A stretch of DNA of 64,000 nucleotides, from assembly GCA_002429115.1 (NCBI GenBank), contig DIYS01000001.1, positions 1 through 64,000 of the forward strand, in the 5' to 3' direction. Below are positions 36,955-46,655 of the stretch, one piece after another (the first letter of the stretch is position 1; every line of letters starts with the position of its first letter). A program made the translations under genes and the position numbers. This stretch comes from Saccharicrinis sp. UBA6048 (lineage in GTDB: Bacteria; Bacteroidota; Bacteroidia; Bacteroidales; Marinilabiliaceae). Below the pieces are notes generated by a model that was given only the letters and a program-made list of their open reading frames with translations, was not told the origin of the DNA and did not search any database.

Positions 36955-38130
36955 TTACTTAATGGCAACGCATTCCATTTCAATAAGCCACCCCGGCCGG
37001 CACACCGGTGCCAGTACTATTACTTTAGGGATGTGTGAAAGGTGCTTTTTAAAGAAATTATCCACTACCGTAGCATCAGCTACATCGCGTAAATAGATAA
37101 TCAGCTGTGCCATATCATCTAAGGTTGCACCTGCATCATTTAGCAGTGCCTGCATGTTTTCAAGTGTCCGTTCAATCTGCTTATCAATCTGTTGAGGATA
37201 TACCACTTCTCCTTTATTATCTATACTGGCAGTACCCGACAGGTAGATATGCCTACGATCATTAAGGTCGACACTGGTACCCCGCTCAAAAGTCACACCA
37301 TATTCATGTGTCGGGTTAAGATGATCCAAGGCCTGCAGGAATTGAATCTTTTGCTTATCAATACCCTTAATGGAATAAGCATCCATCAACACATTTTTAT
37401 GATAGTCGAGGTGGCGTCCTTCAATACCTGTACTGGAAATAAAATGTGTATCGGCAGTCATACCAAGCCGTTCGAAGTATTCACGACGCGACACAACAAC
37501 ACCATTGTAATTGTAATCCACATCTTTTACATATATCCATGTACGAATGCAGTTATCCATCATGGTCATTCCATTTGCTTCCAGATCATTATTAAATGAT
37601 TTGAATATTTCATCGGTTTGCTGGTATGATGTTTCCACTTCGCTCTGCGCCAGTAGTTGTGTGTGATAAATATGTTCATACTCACCATAAGAAACCCTCA
37701 GGTAATTGGCCTCATTACTTTTTTGAATGGCCTGCTCACCATCCACGAGGTATACCCAGGCAACTACTTTATTACCATCTAGCGGAGGCTGCTGTACTAT
37801 AGATATTGCACAGGGTCCATATTGCTTTTCAAGTGTCTTAATGCACTTTTGTAATTCATCCATTTGATTGGCACAATCACTCACAAAAAAACGCAACATT
37901 ATCAACCCATCCTGTTGGATACCATATTTACTAACATATGCATCAATGGCCGAAATAATTTTTCCTAATTGCTGATCAAAATGTTCGCTTAGTTCAGGTT
38001 TACACATCAGGTGATGTTCATCCCAATTCCCTTTAGCATAATGCGAACTCTGAACCAAAACACCGGACAAAACCTGTGATTGATGACGTAGCTTGGTGTG
38101 TTCGGCAACCATAAAATTTTCACTATTCAT
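36955..38130 (-). CDS. double RidA/YjgF-domain protein, chorismatase-like
   Basis: From the ATG at 38130 the 391-residue cytosolic protein has no signal peptide. The first half (about 100-240) carries NCIRTWIYVKDVDYNYNG, SRREYFERLG and a ST-G-I-x-G segment (HFISSTGIEG) like those of the chorismatase/FkbO-Hyg5 group; the second half (about 265-391) has a typical RidA core (IYLSGTASIDNKGEVV, LENMQALLNDAGATLDDMAQ, VAPVCRPGWLIEMECVAI). Chorismatases convert chorismate to hydroxybenzoates or dihydrodiol acids, while RidA proteins hydrolyse reactive imines. Given the DAHP synthase in the same cluster, a chorismate-using role is attractive but not shown. Confidence 0.78.
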   Translation of the reverse strand: MNSENFMVAEHTKLRHQSQVLSGVLVQSSHYAKGNWDEHHLMCKPELSEHFDQQLGKIISAIDAYVSKYGIQQDGLIMLRFFVSDCANQMDELQKCIKTLEKQYGPCAISIVQQPPLDGNKVVAWVYLVDGEQAIQKSNEANYLRVSYGEYEHIYHTQLLAQSEVETSYQQTDEIFKSFNNDLEANGMTMMDNCIRTWIYVKDVDYNYNGVVVSRREYFERLGMTADTHFISSTGIEGRHLDYHKNVLMDAYSIKGIDKQKIQFLQALDHLNPTHEYGVTFERGTSVDLNDRRHIYLSGTASIDNKGEVVYPQQIDKQIERTLENMQALLNDAGATLDDMAQLIIYLRDVADATVVDNFFKKHLSHIPKVIVLAPVCRPGWLIEMECVAIK

Positions 38131-38149
38131 ATTGTTTTCCCTTTCTCTG

Positions 38150-39574
38150 TTATAATGAGCGCAGAAACGCCACCAAAGCATCTCTTTCTTCTTTTGTCAT
38201 GTTGTAAAATATCTGTCGCGACACGTCACCTTCACCGCCATGCCACATAATGGCTTCAACGTAGTTACGTGCCCGTGCATCGTGCAAAAAGTCGGTGTGA
38301 CCGTTCACCACTTCCTGAAGGCCAATACCCCAAAGTGGAGCGGTACGCCATTCATCACCACTGGCATTAAACTGTGAAAAGTTATCACCCAATTCAGGTC
38401 CCATATCGTGGACGAGGTAATCGGTATAAGGATGAATGGTTTGTCCGCCTAACCAAGGTAATGGCGTACCATCAATTAATGATACTCCTTCGGGGCGCGT
38501 GTGCAAAGTCGGTGTGTGACACAAATGACACTTAGCCTGCATAAACATTTTTTCACCCATCTGAACCTGAGGGTCATCCACATTTCGTCGTGCCGGTACG
38601 CCTAAGGTATGCAGGTAATAATCTACATCTGCCAAGTCTTTTAAAGATATTTCTATGCTTGGGTCATCCCCCTTGTTTTGCTCCTGACCATAGCCAATCT
38701 CTTCCGGATAGCGCGTACTGGTTACTCCCATGTCAGATAAAAAGCCCAATTCAACAGTTAGATCGGCATGGTGTGCTTTATGGCCTGACAAACCTATTTG
38801 CTTAACACCCCGTTCTACCACCCAGTTAATTTCACCGGATATGCCATATTCGGGATACTGTTGTTGTTCAAGCGCTTTAATCTCACGCGGATCAACTGCC
38901 AGCATTAAGCCCATGCCAACATGCCTGAGTGGTGTTCGCACAGACATCTCCAGATTTTCAGCCGCTATTGGAGGGGTGTACCAATCATAAACTTCGTAGT
39001 GAGGTGTTTGCAGCGAATATTTTTCCCCATCAGGAAATTCATATTCTTTTTCGGTATAATGAACGCGCAACCGCCCTTCAGGTTTGTAACCAAAAACTGC
39101 CTGATCGTGCAAAACACGTCCGTATTGGCGATGATATTGGTCATTAGGCGTACGCATGAATGACAGAAAGACAGAGTGTCCGTTACCACTTCCGCCATGA
39201 GTGAAGAGGGTTGATTTAGAACGGCCTGCATTGTTATGACAACCGGCACATGAAAAACCAACATACAATGGACCCAAGCCGCCATATGGTCCATTGGCAT
39301 ATTGCCGGGGAGTATCATACAATCCATCGCCATCTAAGAAACGTTGATACATTGGACCTTCAGACGCCCAATCAGCTGGTGTATCAAATGCGACACTGGT
39401 AAAGGTAAAAGTTGTTGACTGCCCTGCAGAGAGTTCCTTTATATCAGCAAGTGTTCCGTCCGGCTTATAAATATCCTGATGTGTTTCTTTTTCGCACGCA
39501 CTTATAAGTAAGGCGAAGCCCCAAAATAACACATGGTTAAGTTGTTGGAGTTTTGAGTAATAATAACTAGCCAT
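38150..39574 (-). CDS. di-heme oxidoreductase (DHOR) family lipoprotein
   Basis: From the ATG at 39574 the 474-residue product has a leader and lipobox (ALLISACEKE). It has two heme-c sites, FSCAGCHNN (about residue 110) and CHLCHTPTLHT (about 350), and the DHOR-type HVGMGLMLAV and AMWHGGEGD motifs. This family resembles thiol oxidoreductases and di-heme peroxidases and is often found with imelysin in iron-linked gene sets. It would work in the periplasm. The gene overlaps no neighbour, but a stem-loop lies upstream of it. Confidence 0.9.
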   Translation of the reverse strand: MASYYYSKLQQLNHVLFWGFALLISACEKETHQDIYKPDGTLADIKELSAGQSTTFTFTSVAFDTPADWASEGPMYQRFLDGDGLYDTPRQYANGPYGGLGPLYVGFSCAGCHNNAGRSKSTLFTHGGSGNGHSVFLSFMRTPNDQYHRQYGRVLHDQAVFGYKPEGRLRVHYTEKEYEFPDGEKYSLQTPHYEVYDWYTPPIAAENLEMSVRTPLRHVGMGLMLAVDPREIKALEQQQYPEYGISGEINWVVERGVKQIGLSGHKAHHADLTVELGFLSDMGVTSTRYPEEIGYGQEQNKGDDPSIEISLKDLADVDYYLHTLGVPARRNVDDPQVQMGEKMFMQAKCHLCHTPTLHTRPEGVSLIDGTPLPWLGGQTIHPYTDYLVHDMGPELGDNFSQFNASGDEWRTAPLWGIGLQEVVNGHTDFLHDARARNYVEAIMWHGGEGDVSRQIFYNMTKEERDALVAFLRSL

Positions 39575-39645
39575 ATTATTGATTTTTAAGCTAAAAATTA
39601 ACGATGTACCCTTTGAATCATATATAAACGCTTTGAAGCCATAAA

Positions 39646-39683
39646 AACCTACTCCTTCCATTGATCAGACAGAAGGGTAGGTT
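39646..39683 (-). terminator. stem-loop between the imelysin and DHOR genes
   Basis: On the minus strand, AACCTACCCTTC and GAAGGAGTAGGTT pair with one bulge, followed by TTTT. It lies inside the operon, so it may be an attenuator or a processing site that changes the imelysin-to-downstream ratio. Confidence 0.5.
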
Positions 39684-39744
39684 AGCGTGATAACTCACTC
39701 TTAACTTCACGTTTGAAGCCGAGTGAACATATAAATCGGTAATA

Positions 39745-40890
39745 CTATTTTACTTCGCGTACTTTACCTTCACGGAAGATTAAATACTCCACTGTGTGAA
39801 AACCACGGGTTGTATAACCTAATCCGTTGGACACAAAATCAGCATTTAGTGTCTGTGCCGAATTCAATACGTTTGACAACTGTGTTTCATCTACCGGCCA
39901 CGAGTCCAGCAGTGGGTCAAGGTTATGATCACCGGCAGGGCCAAATAAGAATGACTCACTTTTCTCCCAGGGAGCACGAGTTGCTTTCCATGCTTCAGCA
40001 GCTGCTTCCAGGTTACCTTTTGTCATGTCTTTCTTGAATGCTTCTGCTTTAGCCAGTAATAGCTTACTATTGTTGAACATTGCAGCGTATGTAGGAATAA
40101 TTGTTTTATTAACATAGTCCGCCAGAATATCGGTAAAGTCATAGTCTGTCCCTTTTGCCACTTCGGCTTTTACCTTGCCTGCAAAAACAGCTTCTACCTC
40201 GGCAACCTTTGACATAGCCAATTCAACTTTCGAAGATTTCAGATGATCGACAAAAGCACCCTCAGTCGCACAATCATCAATAGCTGCAATAGCTGCAGCG
40301 ATTTTTGTCTTAACTTCAGTGTCTAATGCTGCATCTTTTGCTTTAATATACACTGATAAACCTTTCCCACGTGCAGATGCATCATAACCGCCTAGATATG
40401 AATTTTCAATACTTAATAGGTTATTCTTAAAATCAGTATATGAATTTTTACTAAAACGGGATTCTGCTTCCGAAGGTTTGGCAGCACCTTTGCCACCATT
40501 GGCAGCTCCCATCTTCACTTTACCTAACTCATCCGCAATCCCAACGATGCCTTCTACTATTTCATTGACAGCATCCAGTTGTTTTTGATAGCGGCTACCT
40601 GCTTTGCCGGCATTCTTATATTCATCGCCATATGGCGTACCAATCTCAAGCTCAATTTCTTTCATTAAGGCAGATTCACCTGTCCCACCTTCCCAGCTGG
40701 CCCATAATTTCAGACAGTCATTACGCAATACCTTTGAAGACGCAATCAGGTATTCAGCCTCACGTTCGTTGATCGGGCCGTTATTGATTTTTTTACCAAC
40801 GTTGGTGCTATCATCATCGTCGCTACATGCGACAAAACTAAATGTTAATGCAAATGCACTTAACATCAAAAGCAATCTCATTTTTTTCAT
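39745..40890 (-). CDS. imelysin-family lipoprotein
   Basis: This 381-residue protein has a leader with lipobox (FVACSDDDD). Imelysin-like features are the C-terminal GxHxxE signature in GFHTVEYLIF and a helical bundle with the WEGGTGESALMKE and TRAPWEKSESFLFGP stretches. Imelysins (IrpA/EfeO-like) are iron-regulated surface or periplasmic proteins thought to bind iron or heme. The ATG at 40890 or 40881 can start it. It sits between an OprP-like porin and the DHOR gene, a pairing seen in Bacteroidota iron-handling loci. Confidence 0.9.
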   Translation of the reverse strand: MKKMRLLLMLSAFALTFSFVACSDDDDSTNVGKKINNGPINEREAEYLIASSKVLRNDCLKLWASWEGGTGESALMKEIELEIGTPYGDEYKNAGKAGSRYQKQLDAVNEIVEGIVGIADELGKVKMGAANGGKGAAKPSEAESRFSKNSYTDFKNNLLSIENSYLGGYDASARGKGLSVYIKAKDAALDTEVKTKIAAAIAAIDDCATEGAFVDHLKSSKVELAMSKVAEVEAVFAGKVKAEVAKGTDYDFTDILADYVNKTIIPTYAAMFNNSKLLLAKAEAFKKDMTKGNLEAAAEAWKATRAPWEKSESFLFGPAGDHNLDPLLDSWPVDETQLSNVLNSAQTLNADFVSNGLGYTTRGFHTVEYLIFREGKVREVK

Positions 40891-40924
40891 GTTATAATTT
40901 ATTTAAGTTATGATATATCGGATT

Positions 40925-42205
40925 TTACATTTTTGAGAAAATGCCATAATATCCAATGGCCAATCCAAAAGTGTTTTCGTCATTGTAATTACCCCCATCA
41001 ATTTTTCGCATGGAATAATCTGCTTTGATCGCAAGATTCTTAATAGGAAAGTAGTTAATGCCAAAGGTTGTTACGGTTCGATCAAACCTGGGATCCTGAA
41101 ATACGCTCTCTTCAACCGTTTCCATTGAGTTGTAATATTCGTAGCGAACAAACGGGTATAGTTGACCTTCAATATTTAATAGTTTAAAAATATTATAGCC
41201 CATTTCTGCCGAATAACTCATGGCACTTTTCGCAACAGGTGTGTTGGTATATGGCGAGTTACGCGATAGTATTTTCTTATTAAGTTCGCTGATTTCATCA
41301 GAGTCTGCCAAACTACCATACAAGCAATTGCCCCTGAAAATAAAATTGCGATTATTAAAAACAGCATCCAACGTTCCTATGGTAACAGTCCCGTCAATGT
41401 GTTCCATTTTATCAGGTTTTGAACTGTTAGCAGTTGTGTTGCCGCGATAAAATGATGCGCCCAGCTTTAAATTACGAATGCTCCTGTTATCTATGCGTAA
41501 GGCAACAGCCATATCAGTCATCTTTACGTTCTCATATTGTGTCTGACGTGCTTTTCGCACCCAGTATTGCGATGACATACCATTAGCATCCAAACCATTT
41601 ATCAATTGAGCTTCATAACTCCAGGTACGTCGCCGTCCAAATCGACCCACCAAAGCAATACCCGTTTCATGCCATGTTAAGGGTATTATTGTAATTTCAC
41701 CTTCCGGTCGTACAGTTCCAAAAAATTGTGTTGGTAAGTGATTTTGGTTGGTTAATCCTACTGGAACCACAAAATGACCTACTTTGACTGCAAAGGCATC
41801 ACTGAAGTACTTTGAAATATAGAATTGCTCAAGGACTACCTCACCGCCTTTTTCTATTTCCATTTCCCATTCGCCCGACTCCTCATATTCGTACTCGAAA
41901 GTACTGCCGGTTCCTCCGTGCTCAAATTCCACTTCAGTAGAAACGCCCCAGCCCTTACCGAACTTATAATCGAATGAAACTATCATGCGGGGTAAATCAA
42001 CAATGGCCCGCTTATCCGGTTCCGATCCTCCCGTTAACCATGGATTAGGACCATAATCCATTCGTTGGTATAGAATTTCGCCATATCCGCCAAAAATAAG
42101 ACGGCTGGTATCATTATTCTGTATAGGATTAACATATAGCGCCTGGCTAAATAGTGCAGTTATCGAGAATAGCGACAAGAACACCGTCAGTAATCTTTTT
42201 TTCAT
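40925..42205 (-). CDS. OprP-like porin, first gene of the cluster
   Basis: This 426-residue protein has a signal peptide (MKKRLLTVFLSLFSITALFS) and many beta strands (RLIFGGYGEILYQRMDYG, KGWGVSTEVEFEHGGTGS, VEFEHGG, VVLEQFYISKYFSDAFAVKV), a conserved DxxR-like region, and a final strand GLAIGYYGIFSKM. It looks like a phosphate-selective/OprP-type barrel. It is the promoter-proximal gene of the minus-strand cluster, 34 bases before the imelysin gene. Confidence 0.88.
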   Translation of the reverse strand: MKKRLLTVFLSLFSITALFSQALYVNPIQNNDTSRLIFGGYGEILYQRMDYGPNPWLTGGSEPDKRAIVDLPRMIVSFDYKFGKGWGVSTEVEFEHGGTGSTFEYEYEESGEWEMEIEKGGEVVLEQFYISKYFSDAFAVKVGHFVVPVGLTNQNHLPTQFFGTVRPEGEITIIPLTWHETGIALVGRFGRRRTWSYEAQLINGLDANGMSSQYWVRKARQTQYENVKMTDMAVALRIDNRSIRNLKLGASFYRGNTTANSSKPDKMEHIDGTVTIGTLDAVFNNRNFIFRGNCLYGSLADSDEISELNKKILSRNSPYTNTPVAKSAMSYSAEMGYNIFKLLNIEGQLYPFVRYEYYNSMETVEESVFQDPRFDRTVTTFGINYFPIKNLAIKADYSMRKIDGGNYNDENTFGLAIGYYGIFSKM

Positions 42206-42474
42206 TAAGCCTTCTATGAGTTAAACTATTGTATTTCTAAGGCACAAAAGAACCGCTATATCAACTTGAATACAATACCAATTAATTACGAAATCCATCT
42301 TGCGCAATAGATATGGTAATGCACAGTAATACCGACACATACACACAACCCAATCAAATTAGATATGTGAATTACATTTGTTCAGTCATAATAAATGATG
42401 AATTAAGATAAAAAGGGTATAAATCGGAATGGTGTATTTCTTAAAGCTGACATTGGAAAGGATGGAGGCTTAAA
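42206..42474. other. intergenic, upstream of the minus cluster
   Basis: This region should contain the promoter of the ten-gene cluster. No clear TAnnTTTG plus TTTG pair was found on the minus strand, and no gene or repeat was seen. Confidence 0.4.
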
Positions 42475-42512
42475 GAAAAAAATGGCTGCTTCAAATTGAA
42501 GCAGCCATTTTA
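42475..42512 (-). terminator. terminator of the M3 peptidase gene
   Basis: TGGCTGCTTCA and TGAAGCAGCCA form a perfect 11-base stem with a three-base loop, flanked by A/T runs that give a T run on the minus strand. Confidence 0.9.
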
Positions 42513-42535
42513 GTTCTTTTGATTGAATATATGAG

Positions 42536-44656
42536 TTATTCTAATCCACGCTGACGTAAAAGTGCCTCAATTTTTGGCTCACGTCCGCGGAAATTCTTGT
42601 ACATGTCCATAGCATCTACTGTTCCTCCTCTTTCAAGGATGTTCTCGCGGAATGAAAGAGCTGTTGCTTCGTCGTATAAGCTGGTTTCTTTAAAAGCTTC
42701 AAAAGCATCAGCATCCAACACACCCGACCAGATATAGCTATAGTAACCTGCAGAATAGCCATTGCTTGAAAAGATATGCATAAAGTACGTCGACTTATAT
42801 CTCGAAATAATTTCAGGAATCAGACCAATACTTTTCAAATAGTCTTCCTCAAATTTATTAACGTCGATGCTTTTCTCTTCTTTCTGAGTGTGGTAGTTCA
42901 TATCTAATAAAGCGGCTGCCAGGTATTCTGTTGTTGCAAATCCCTGGTTGAAATGACCACTGTTTTGAAGCTTAGTCACCAACTCATCAGGAATGGCTTC
43001 TCCTGTTTCGTAGTGGCGTGCATACTCTTTCATAACTTCAGGATCACTTGCCCAGTTTTCCATCACTTGTGATGGTAACTCCACAAAGTCGCGAGGTACT
43101 GAGGTTCCTGATAATCCACCGTAATTACAGTCACTCAATAATTGGTGCAAGCCATGCCCAAACTCGTGGAACAGAGTTGTTGTTTCATCGAAGCTTAGTA
43201 AAGCAGGTTTACCGGCCACCGGTTTAGAGAAGTTACAAACAATGGTAACAACAGGAGGTATGTTTTTACCATCCTTACGCTTTTGCTTGCGAAAAGCACC
43301 ACACCATGCGCCTTGCTTTTTGGTTGCGCGTGGGTGCCAATCCAAATACAAAATACCTTTGTGTGATCCGTCAGCTTCTAATACTTTAAAAACTTGCGCA
43401 TCGGCATAAGGCTTCGGAAATTCTTCAGTAATTTCTTCAAACTGTAATCCGAACAATTTCGTAGCTACCGCAAAAGCACCATCACGTACATTATTCAATT
43501 CAAAATAAGGACGAATTTCATTTTCATCCAGGTTGTATTTTTCCTGACGTACTTTTTCAGCATAATACCACCAATCCCACGAAGCCAGTTTAAAACCACC
43601 TTGCTCGCGATCAATAATTGACTGCATTGCCTCACGCTCTTTTTTAGCAACGGGCAAAGCACGATCCCATAATTGCTCCAACAATTCATATACTTTATCA
43701 GAAGTCTTCGCCATGCGCTCTTCCAACACATAATCGGCATAGGTATCGTAGCCTAGTATGTTTGCTTTCTTAATGCGCAGGTTAACGATCTCTTCAATGG
43801 TCTTTTTATTATCCAATTCGTCGTTGTTGTTACCACGCATGTAGTAGCCTTTATAAAGTTGCTCGCGCAACTCGCGCTTATCGGCATATTGTAAGAATGG
43901 AAGCATACTTGGTTTTTGAGTTGTGAAAACCCATTTACCTTCCATACCCATATCTTTTGCAGTTTCAGCAGCACCAGCAATAACCGATTCTGGTAATCCG
44001 GCCAAGTCTTCTTTATTGTCAATCACCAACTTAAATTTGTTGGTTTCCTTTAATACATTCGTCGAAAATGAATTAAACAGCTCCGACATACGCGTGTTGA
44101 TCTCACGTAATTCAGCCTTCTTATCATCTGGTAAACTAACACCACTGCGAACAAATCCTTTATAGGTATCGTCCAATAGCATCATCTGCTCACCGTTCAA
44201 GCCTAATTGATCCTTTTGCTCGTATACAACTTTTACACGGTCAAATAACTCAGGATTTAAGCTGATATCATCACTGTGAGCACTCATCTTTTTACCAACT
44301 TCAGCAGCAATTGCCATAATACCTTCGGTACCATCAGCTGACTTAAGACTGTAATACACACTCATTACTTCTGAAAGCATTGAACCGGCCTGGTCTAATG
44401 CAACAATTGTATTCTCAAACGATGGAGCATCAGTATTACTGATAATAGCTTGCACTTCTGCTTTATGCTCAGCCATTGCTTTCTCCATAGCCGGCATGTA
44501 ATGCTCAGCTTTAATTTGCTCAAATGGCGGCACATTGTATGGTGTATTATAAGCACCAAAGAAAGGGTTGTCTCCGCTCTTTTCTTCTTTTTGAGGCGAT
44601 TGGCAGGCCGTTACAACTAGGGCCATTACCAATGATAGCAACAGAAATTGTTTCAT
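42536..44656 (-). CDS. dcp: M3 family metallopeptidase (peptidyl-dipeptidase Dcp-like) lipoprotein
   Basis: This 706-residue enzyme has a leader with lipobox (LVVTACQSPQ). Zinc binding is shown by FHEFGHGLHQL, a HExxH-type site near residue 497, and further M3 motifs (FVELPSQVMENWASDPEVM, HIFSSNGYSAGYYSYIWSGV). It cleaves dipeptides from the C-termini of peptides and would act in the periplasm or outer membrane rather than the cytosol because of the lipobox. A TTG start six bases upstream is possible but less likely. The gene is monocistronic with a strong terminator. Confidence 0.93.
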   Translation of the reverse strand: MKQFLLLSLVMALVVTACQSPQKEEKSGDNPFFGAYNTPYNVPPFEQIKAEHYMPAMEKAMAEHKAEVQAIISNTDAPSFENTIVALDQAGSMLSEVMSVYYSLKSADGTEGIMAIAAEVGKKMSAHSDDISLNPELFDRVKVVYEQKDQLGLNGEQMMLLDDTYKGFVRSGVSLPDDKKAELREINTRMSELFNSFSTNVLKETNKFKLVIDNKEDLAGLPESVIAGAAETAKDMGMEGKWVFTTQKPSMLPFLQYADKRELREQLYKGYYMRGNNNDELDNKKTIEEIVNLRIKKANILGYDTYADYVLEERMAKTSDKVYELLEQLWDRALPVAKKEREAMQSIIDREQGGFKLASWDWWYYAEKVRQEKYNLDENEIRPYFELNNVRDGAFAVATKLFGLQFEEITEEFPKPYADAQVFKVLEADGSHKGILYLDWHPRATKKQGAWCGAFRKQKRKDGKNIPPVVTIVCNFSKPVAGKPALLSFDETTTLFHEFGHGLHQLLSDCNYGGLSGTSVPRDFVELPSQVMENWASDPEVMKEYARHYETGEAIPDELVTKLQNSGHFNQGFATTEYLAAALLDMNYHTQKEEKSIDVNKFEEDYLKSIGLIPEIISRYKSTYFMHIFSSNGYSAGYYSYIWSGVLDADAFEAFKETSLYDEATALSFRENILERGGTVDAMDMYKNFRGREPKIEALLRQRGLE

Positions 44657-44944
44657 TGTCAATTAGTTTATATAAGTATTTATAATGGTTGTTTCATTTG
44701 ACTTTAAGGAAGCCAATTTAGACATATTCAGACGAATATGGAATGATAAAATACAGTGTTGTCATATGTCGTAGAACACCTTTTGATTTAGCTGACAGAA
44801 TGAACAATGCCAACTAATTGCTGTTTAGCTTCGGAAACTTAAAGTCTATTAAATGGTTTAGAATAACTATGTCAATAACTGTCATTTTTTAGACCATTAA
44901 TTTTAAGTAATATTGCCGAATTATAAGGCATAAATAGTGATAAG

Positions 44945-45823
44945 ATGGTTAATATTAGAGAAAAGAGGACCAGACAAAAACCAAGCTGGCTTAAAATACA
45001 ACTCCCAAATACTGCTGATTACAAATGGATGCACAATACCATCCGTGATAACAAACTTCATACGATTTGTACTAGTGGTAAATGTCCGAATGCGGCAGAA
45101 TGTTGGGCAGCCGGTACAGCCACATTTATGATTCTTGGTGATATTTGTACTCGTGCCTGTAAATTTTGTAATGTCAAAACCGGTAAGCCTGATGCTGTTG
45201 ATGTAAAAGAACCATTAAGAATTGCGCGTTCTATTAACATCATGAAATTAAAGCATGCCGTTATTACTTCAGTGGATCGTGATGATCTGGAAGATGGGGG
45301 TGCTGGCATTTGGGCGGCAACAATCAAAAAAACCAAAGAGCTTAATCCAAATACATCCATGGAAGTGCTGATCCCTGATTTTAATGGTTTGCATCATTTA
45401 ATTCAGGAGGTGATGGACGCTAAACCGGAAGTAATATCGCACAACCTTGAAACGGTGCGACGATTAACGCCGATTATTCGTACAAAAGCAAAATACGACC
45501 TGAGTTTGAAAGTTCTTAAATACATTGCTGATGGCGGAATGGTGGCCAAATCCGGTATAATGCTAGGATTGGGTGAAACCGAAGAAGAAGTTTTTCAAAC
45601 AATGGATGACTTGCTTGAAGTTGGAGTAACTGTGATGACCATTGGCCAATATCTGCAGCCAACTCAAAATCATCTACCTGTTTCTGAGTATGTTTCGCCG
45701 GAACAATTTGAGAAATATAAACAAGTTGGACTGGAAAAGGGTTTTAAATATGTTGAAAGTGGTCCGCTTGTGCGATCATCTTATCACGCCGAAGAACACA
45801 TTAATGCTTTAAAAAAACAATAA
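44945..45823 (+). CDS. lipA: lipoyl synthase
   Basis: This radical-SAM enzyme inserts two sulfurs into octanoyl-protein to make lipoyl cofactor. The 292-residue protein has the auxiliary cluster motif CTSGKCPNAAEC (Cys42, 47, 53) and the radical-SAM CTRACKFC (Cys68, 72, 75). Also visible are the family sequences ITSVDRDDLEDGGAG and GLGETEEEVFQTMDDL. The last base of its stop is the first base of the lipB ATG, so the two are translated together. Confidence 0.98.
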   Translation: MVNIREKRTRQKPSWLKIQLPNTADYKWMHNTIRDNKLHTICTSGKCPNAAECWAAGTATFMILGDICTRACKFCNVKTGKPDAVDVKEPLRIARSINIMKLKHAVITSVDRDDLEDGGAGIWAATIKKTKELNPNTSMEVLIPDFNGLHHLIQEVMDAKPEVISHNLETVRRLTPIIRTKAKYDLSLKVLKYIADGGMVAKSGIMLGLGETEEEVFQTMDDLLEVGVTVMTIGQYLQPTQNHLPVSEYVSPEQFEKYKQVGLEKGFKYVESGPLVRSSYHAEEHINALKKQ

Positions 45824-46530
45824 TGACCAATTCATATACCGTTTTTGAAGATCTTGGCGTTAACGACTATAAAGACACCTGGGATTACCAGGAAAAACTT
45901 TTTAATGAAGTTGTTGATGTTAAGTTGCATAACCGCGACAATCCCAATGATCCTCAAACAATCACCAATCATCTGCTATTTGTTGAGCATCCTCATGTTT
46001 ATACGCTAGGTAAAAGCGGTGTGCAGAATAATCTCCTGATCAATGAGCAATTTCTGAAGCAGATCAATGCCACTTTTTACAAGATAAACAGGGGCGGAGA
46101 TATCACGTATCACGGTCCCGGTCAGATAGTCGGCTATCCGATTCTTGACCTGGAAGCACTCGAATTGCAAGTCAAAAGTTATATCGACAAGCTGGAAGAA
46201 GCCATTATTCAAACATTGGCTGAGTATGGCGTTAAAAGCGAACGGCTTGATGGTGCAACAGGTGTATGGATCGATACGAAAGTTCCTGGAAAATCACGTA
46301 AAATCTGTGCAATAGGGGTGAAAGCCAGCCGTTATGTTTCTATGCATGGCTTTGCATTAAATGTCAATACGGATCTTAACTACTTCAATCACATTAACCC
46401 ATGTGGTTTTGTGGATAAAGGCGTCACTTCTTTGGAGAAAGAATTAGGACGTAAGGTCGACCTGCAAGAGGTAAAGGATATTTTATTAAAGAAATTATCT
46501 GAAATTTTCCATTTGCAACTAAACAAGTGA
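45823..46530 (+). CDS. lipB: octanoyltransferase
   Basis: This 235-residue enzyme transfers octanoate from acyl carrier protein to lipoyl domains, the step before lipA. The family signature RGGDITYHGPGQIVGYPI and KICAIGVKASRYVSMHGFAL are present, with Lys and Cys catalytic residues in the expected regions. It overlaps lipA by one base. Together they supply lipoate for pyruvate and 2-oxoglutarate dehydrogenases or the glycine cleavage system. Confidence 0.97.
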   Translation: MTNSYTVFEDLGVNDYKDTWDYQEKLFNEVVDVKLHNRDNPNDPQTITNHLLFVEHPHVYTLGKSGVQNNLLINEQFLKQINATFYKINRGGDITYHGPGQIVGYPILDLEALELQVKSYIDKLEEAIIQTLAEYGVKSERLDGATGVWIDTKVPGKSRKICAIGVKASRYVSMHGFALNVNTDLNYFNHINPCGFVDKGVTSLEKELGRKVDLQEVKDILLKKLSEIFHLQLNK

Positions 46531-46655
46531 GCTTAAATCATATAGCCTGCATAAAAAGCATCGGCCAATTAATTTTTATTAACAATTGCCGTTTAGCCTT
46601 TTGATTTAAGATAATTTTTCGAAAAATTTATGCTCAAATTGGGCAAAAAAGTGAG

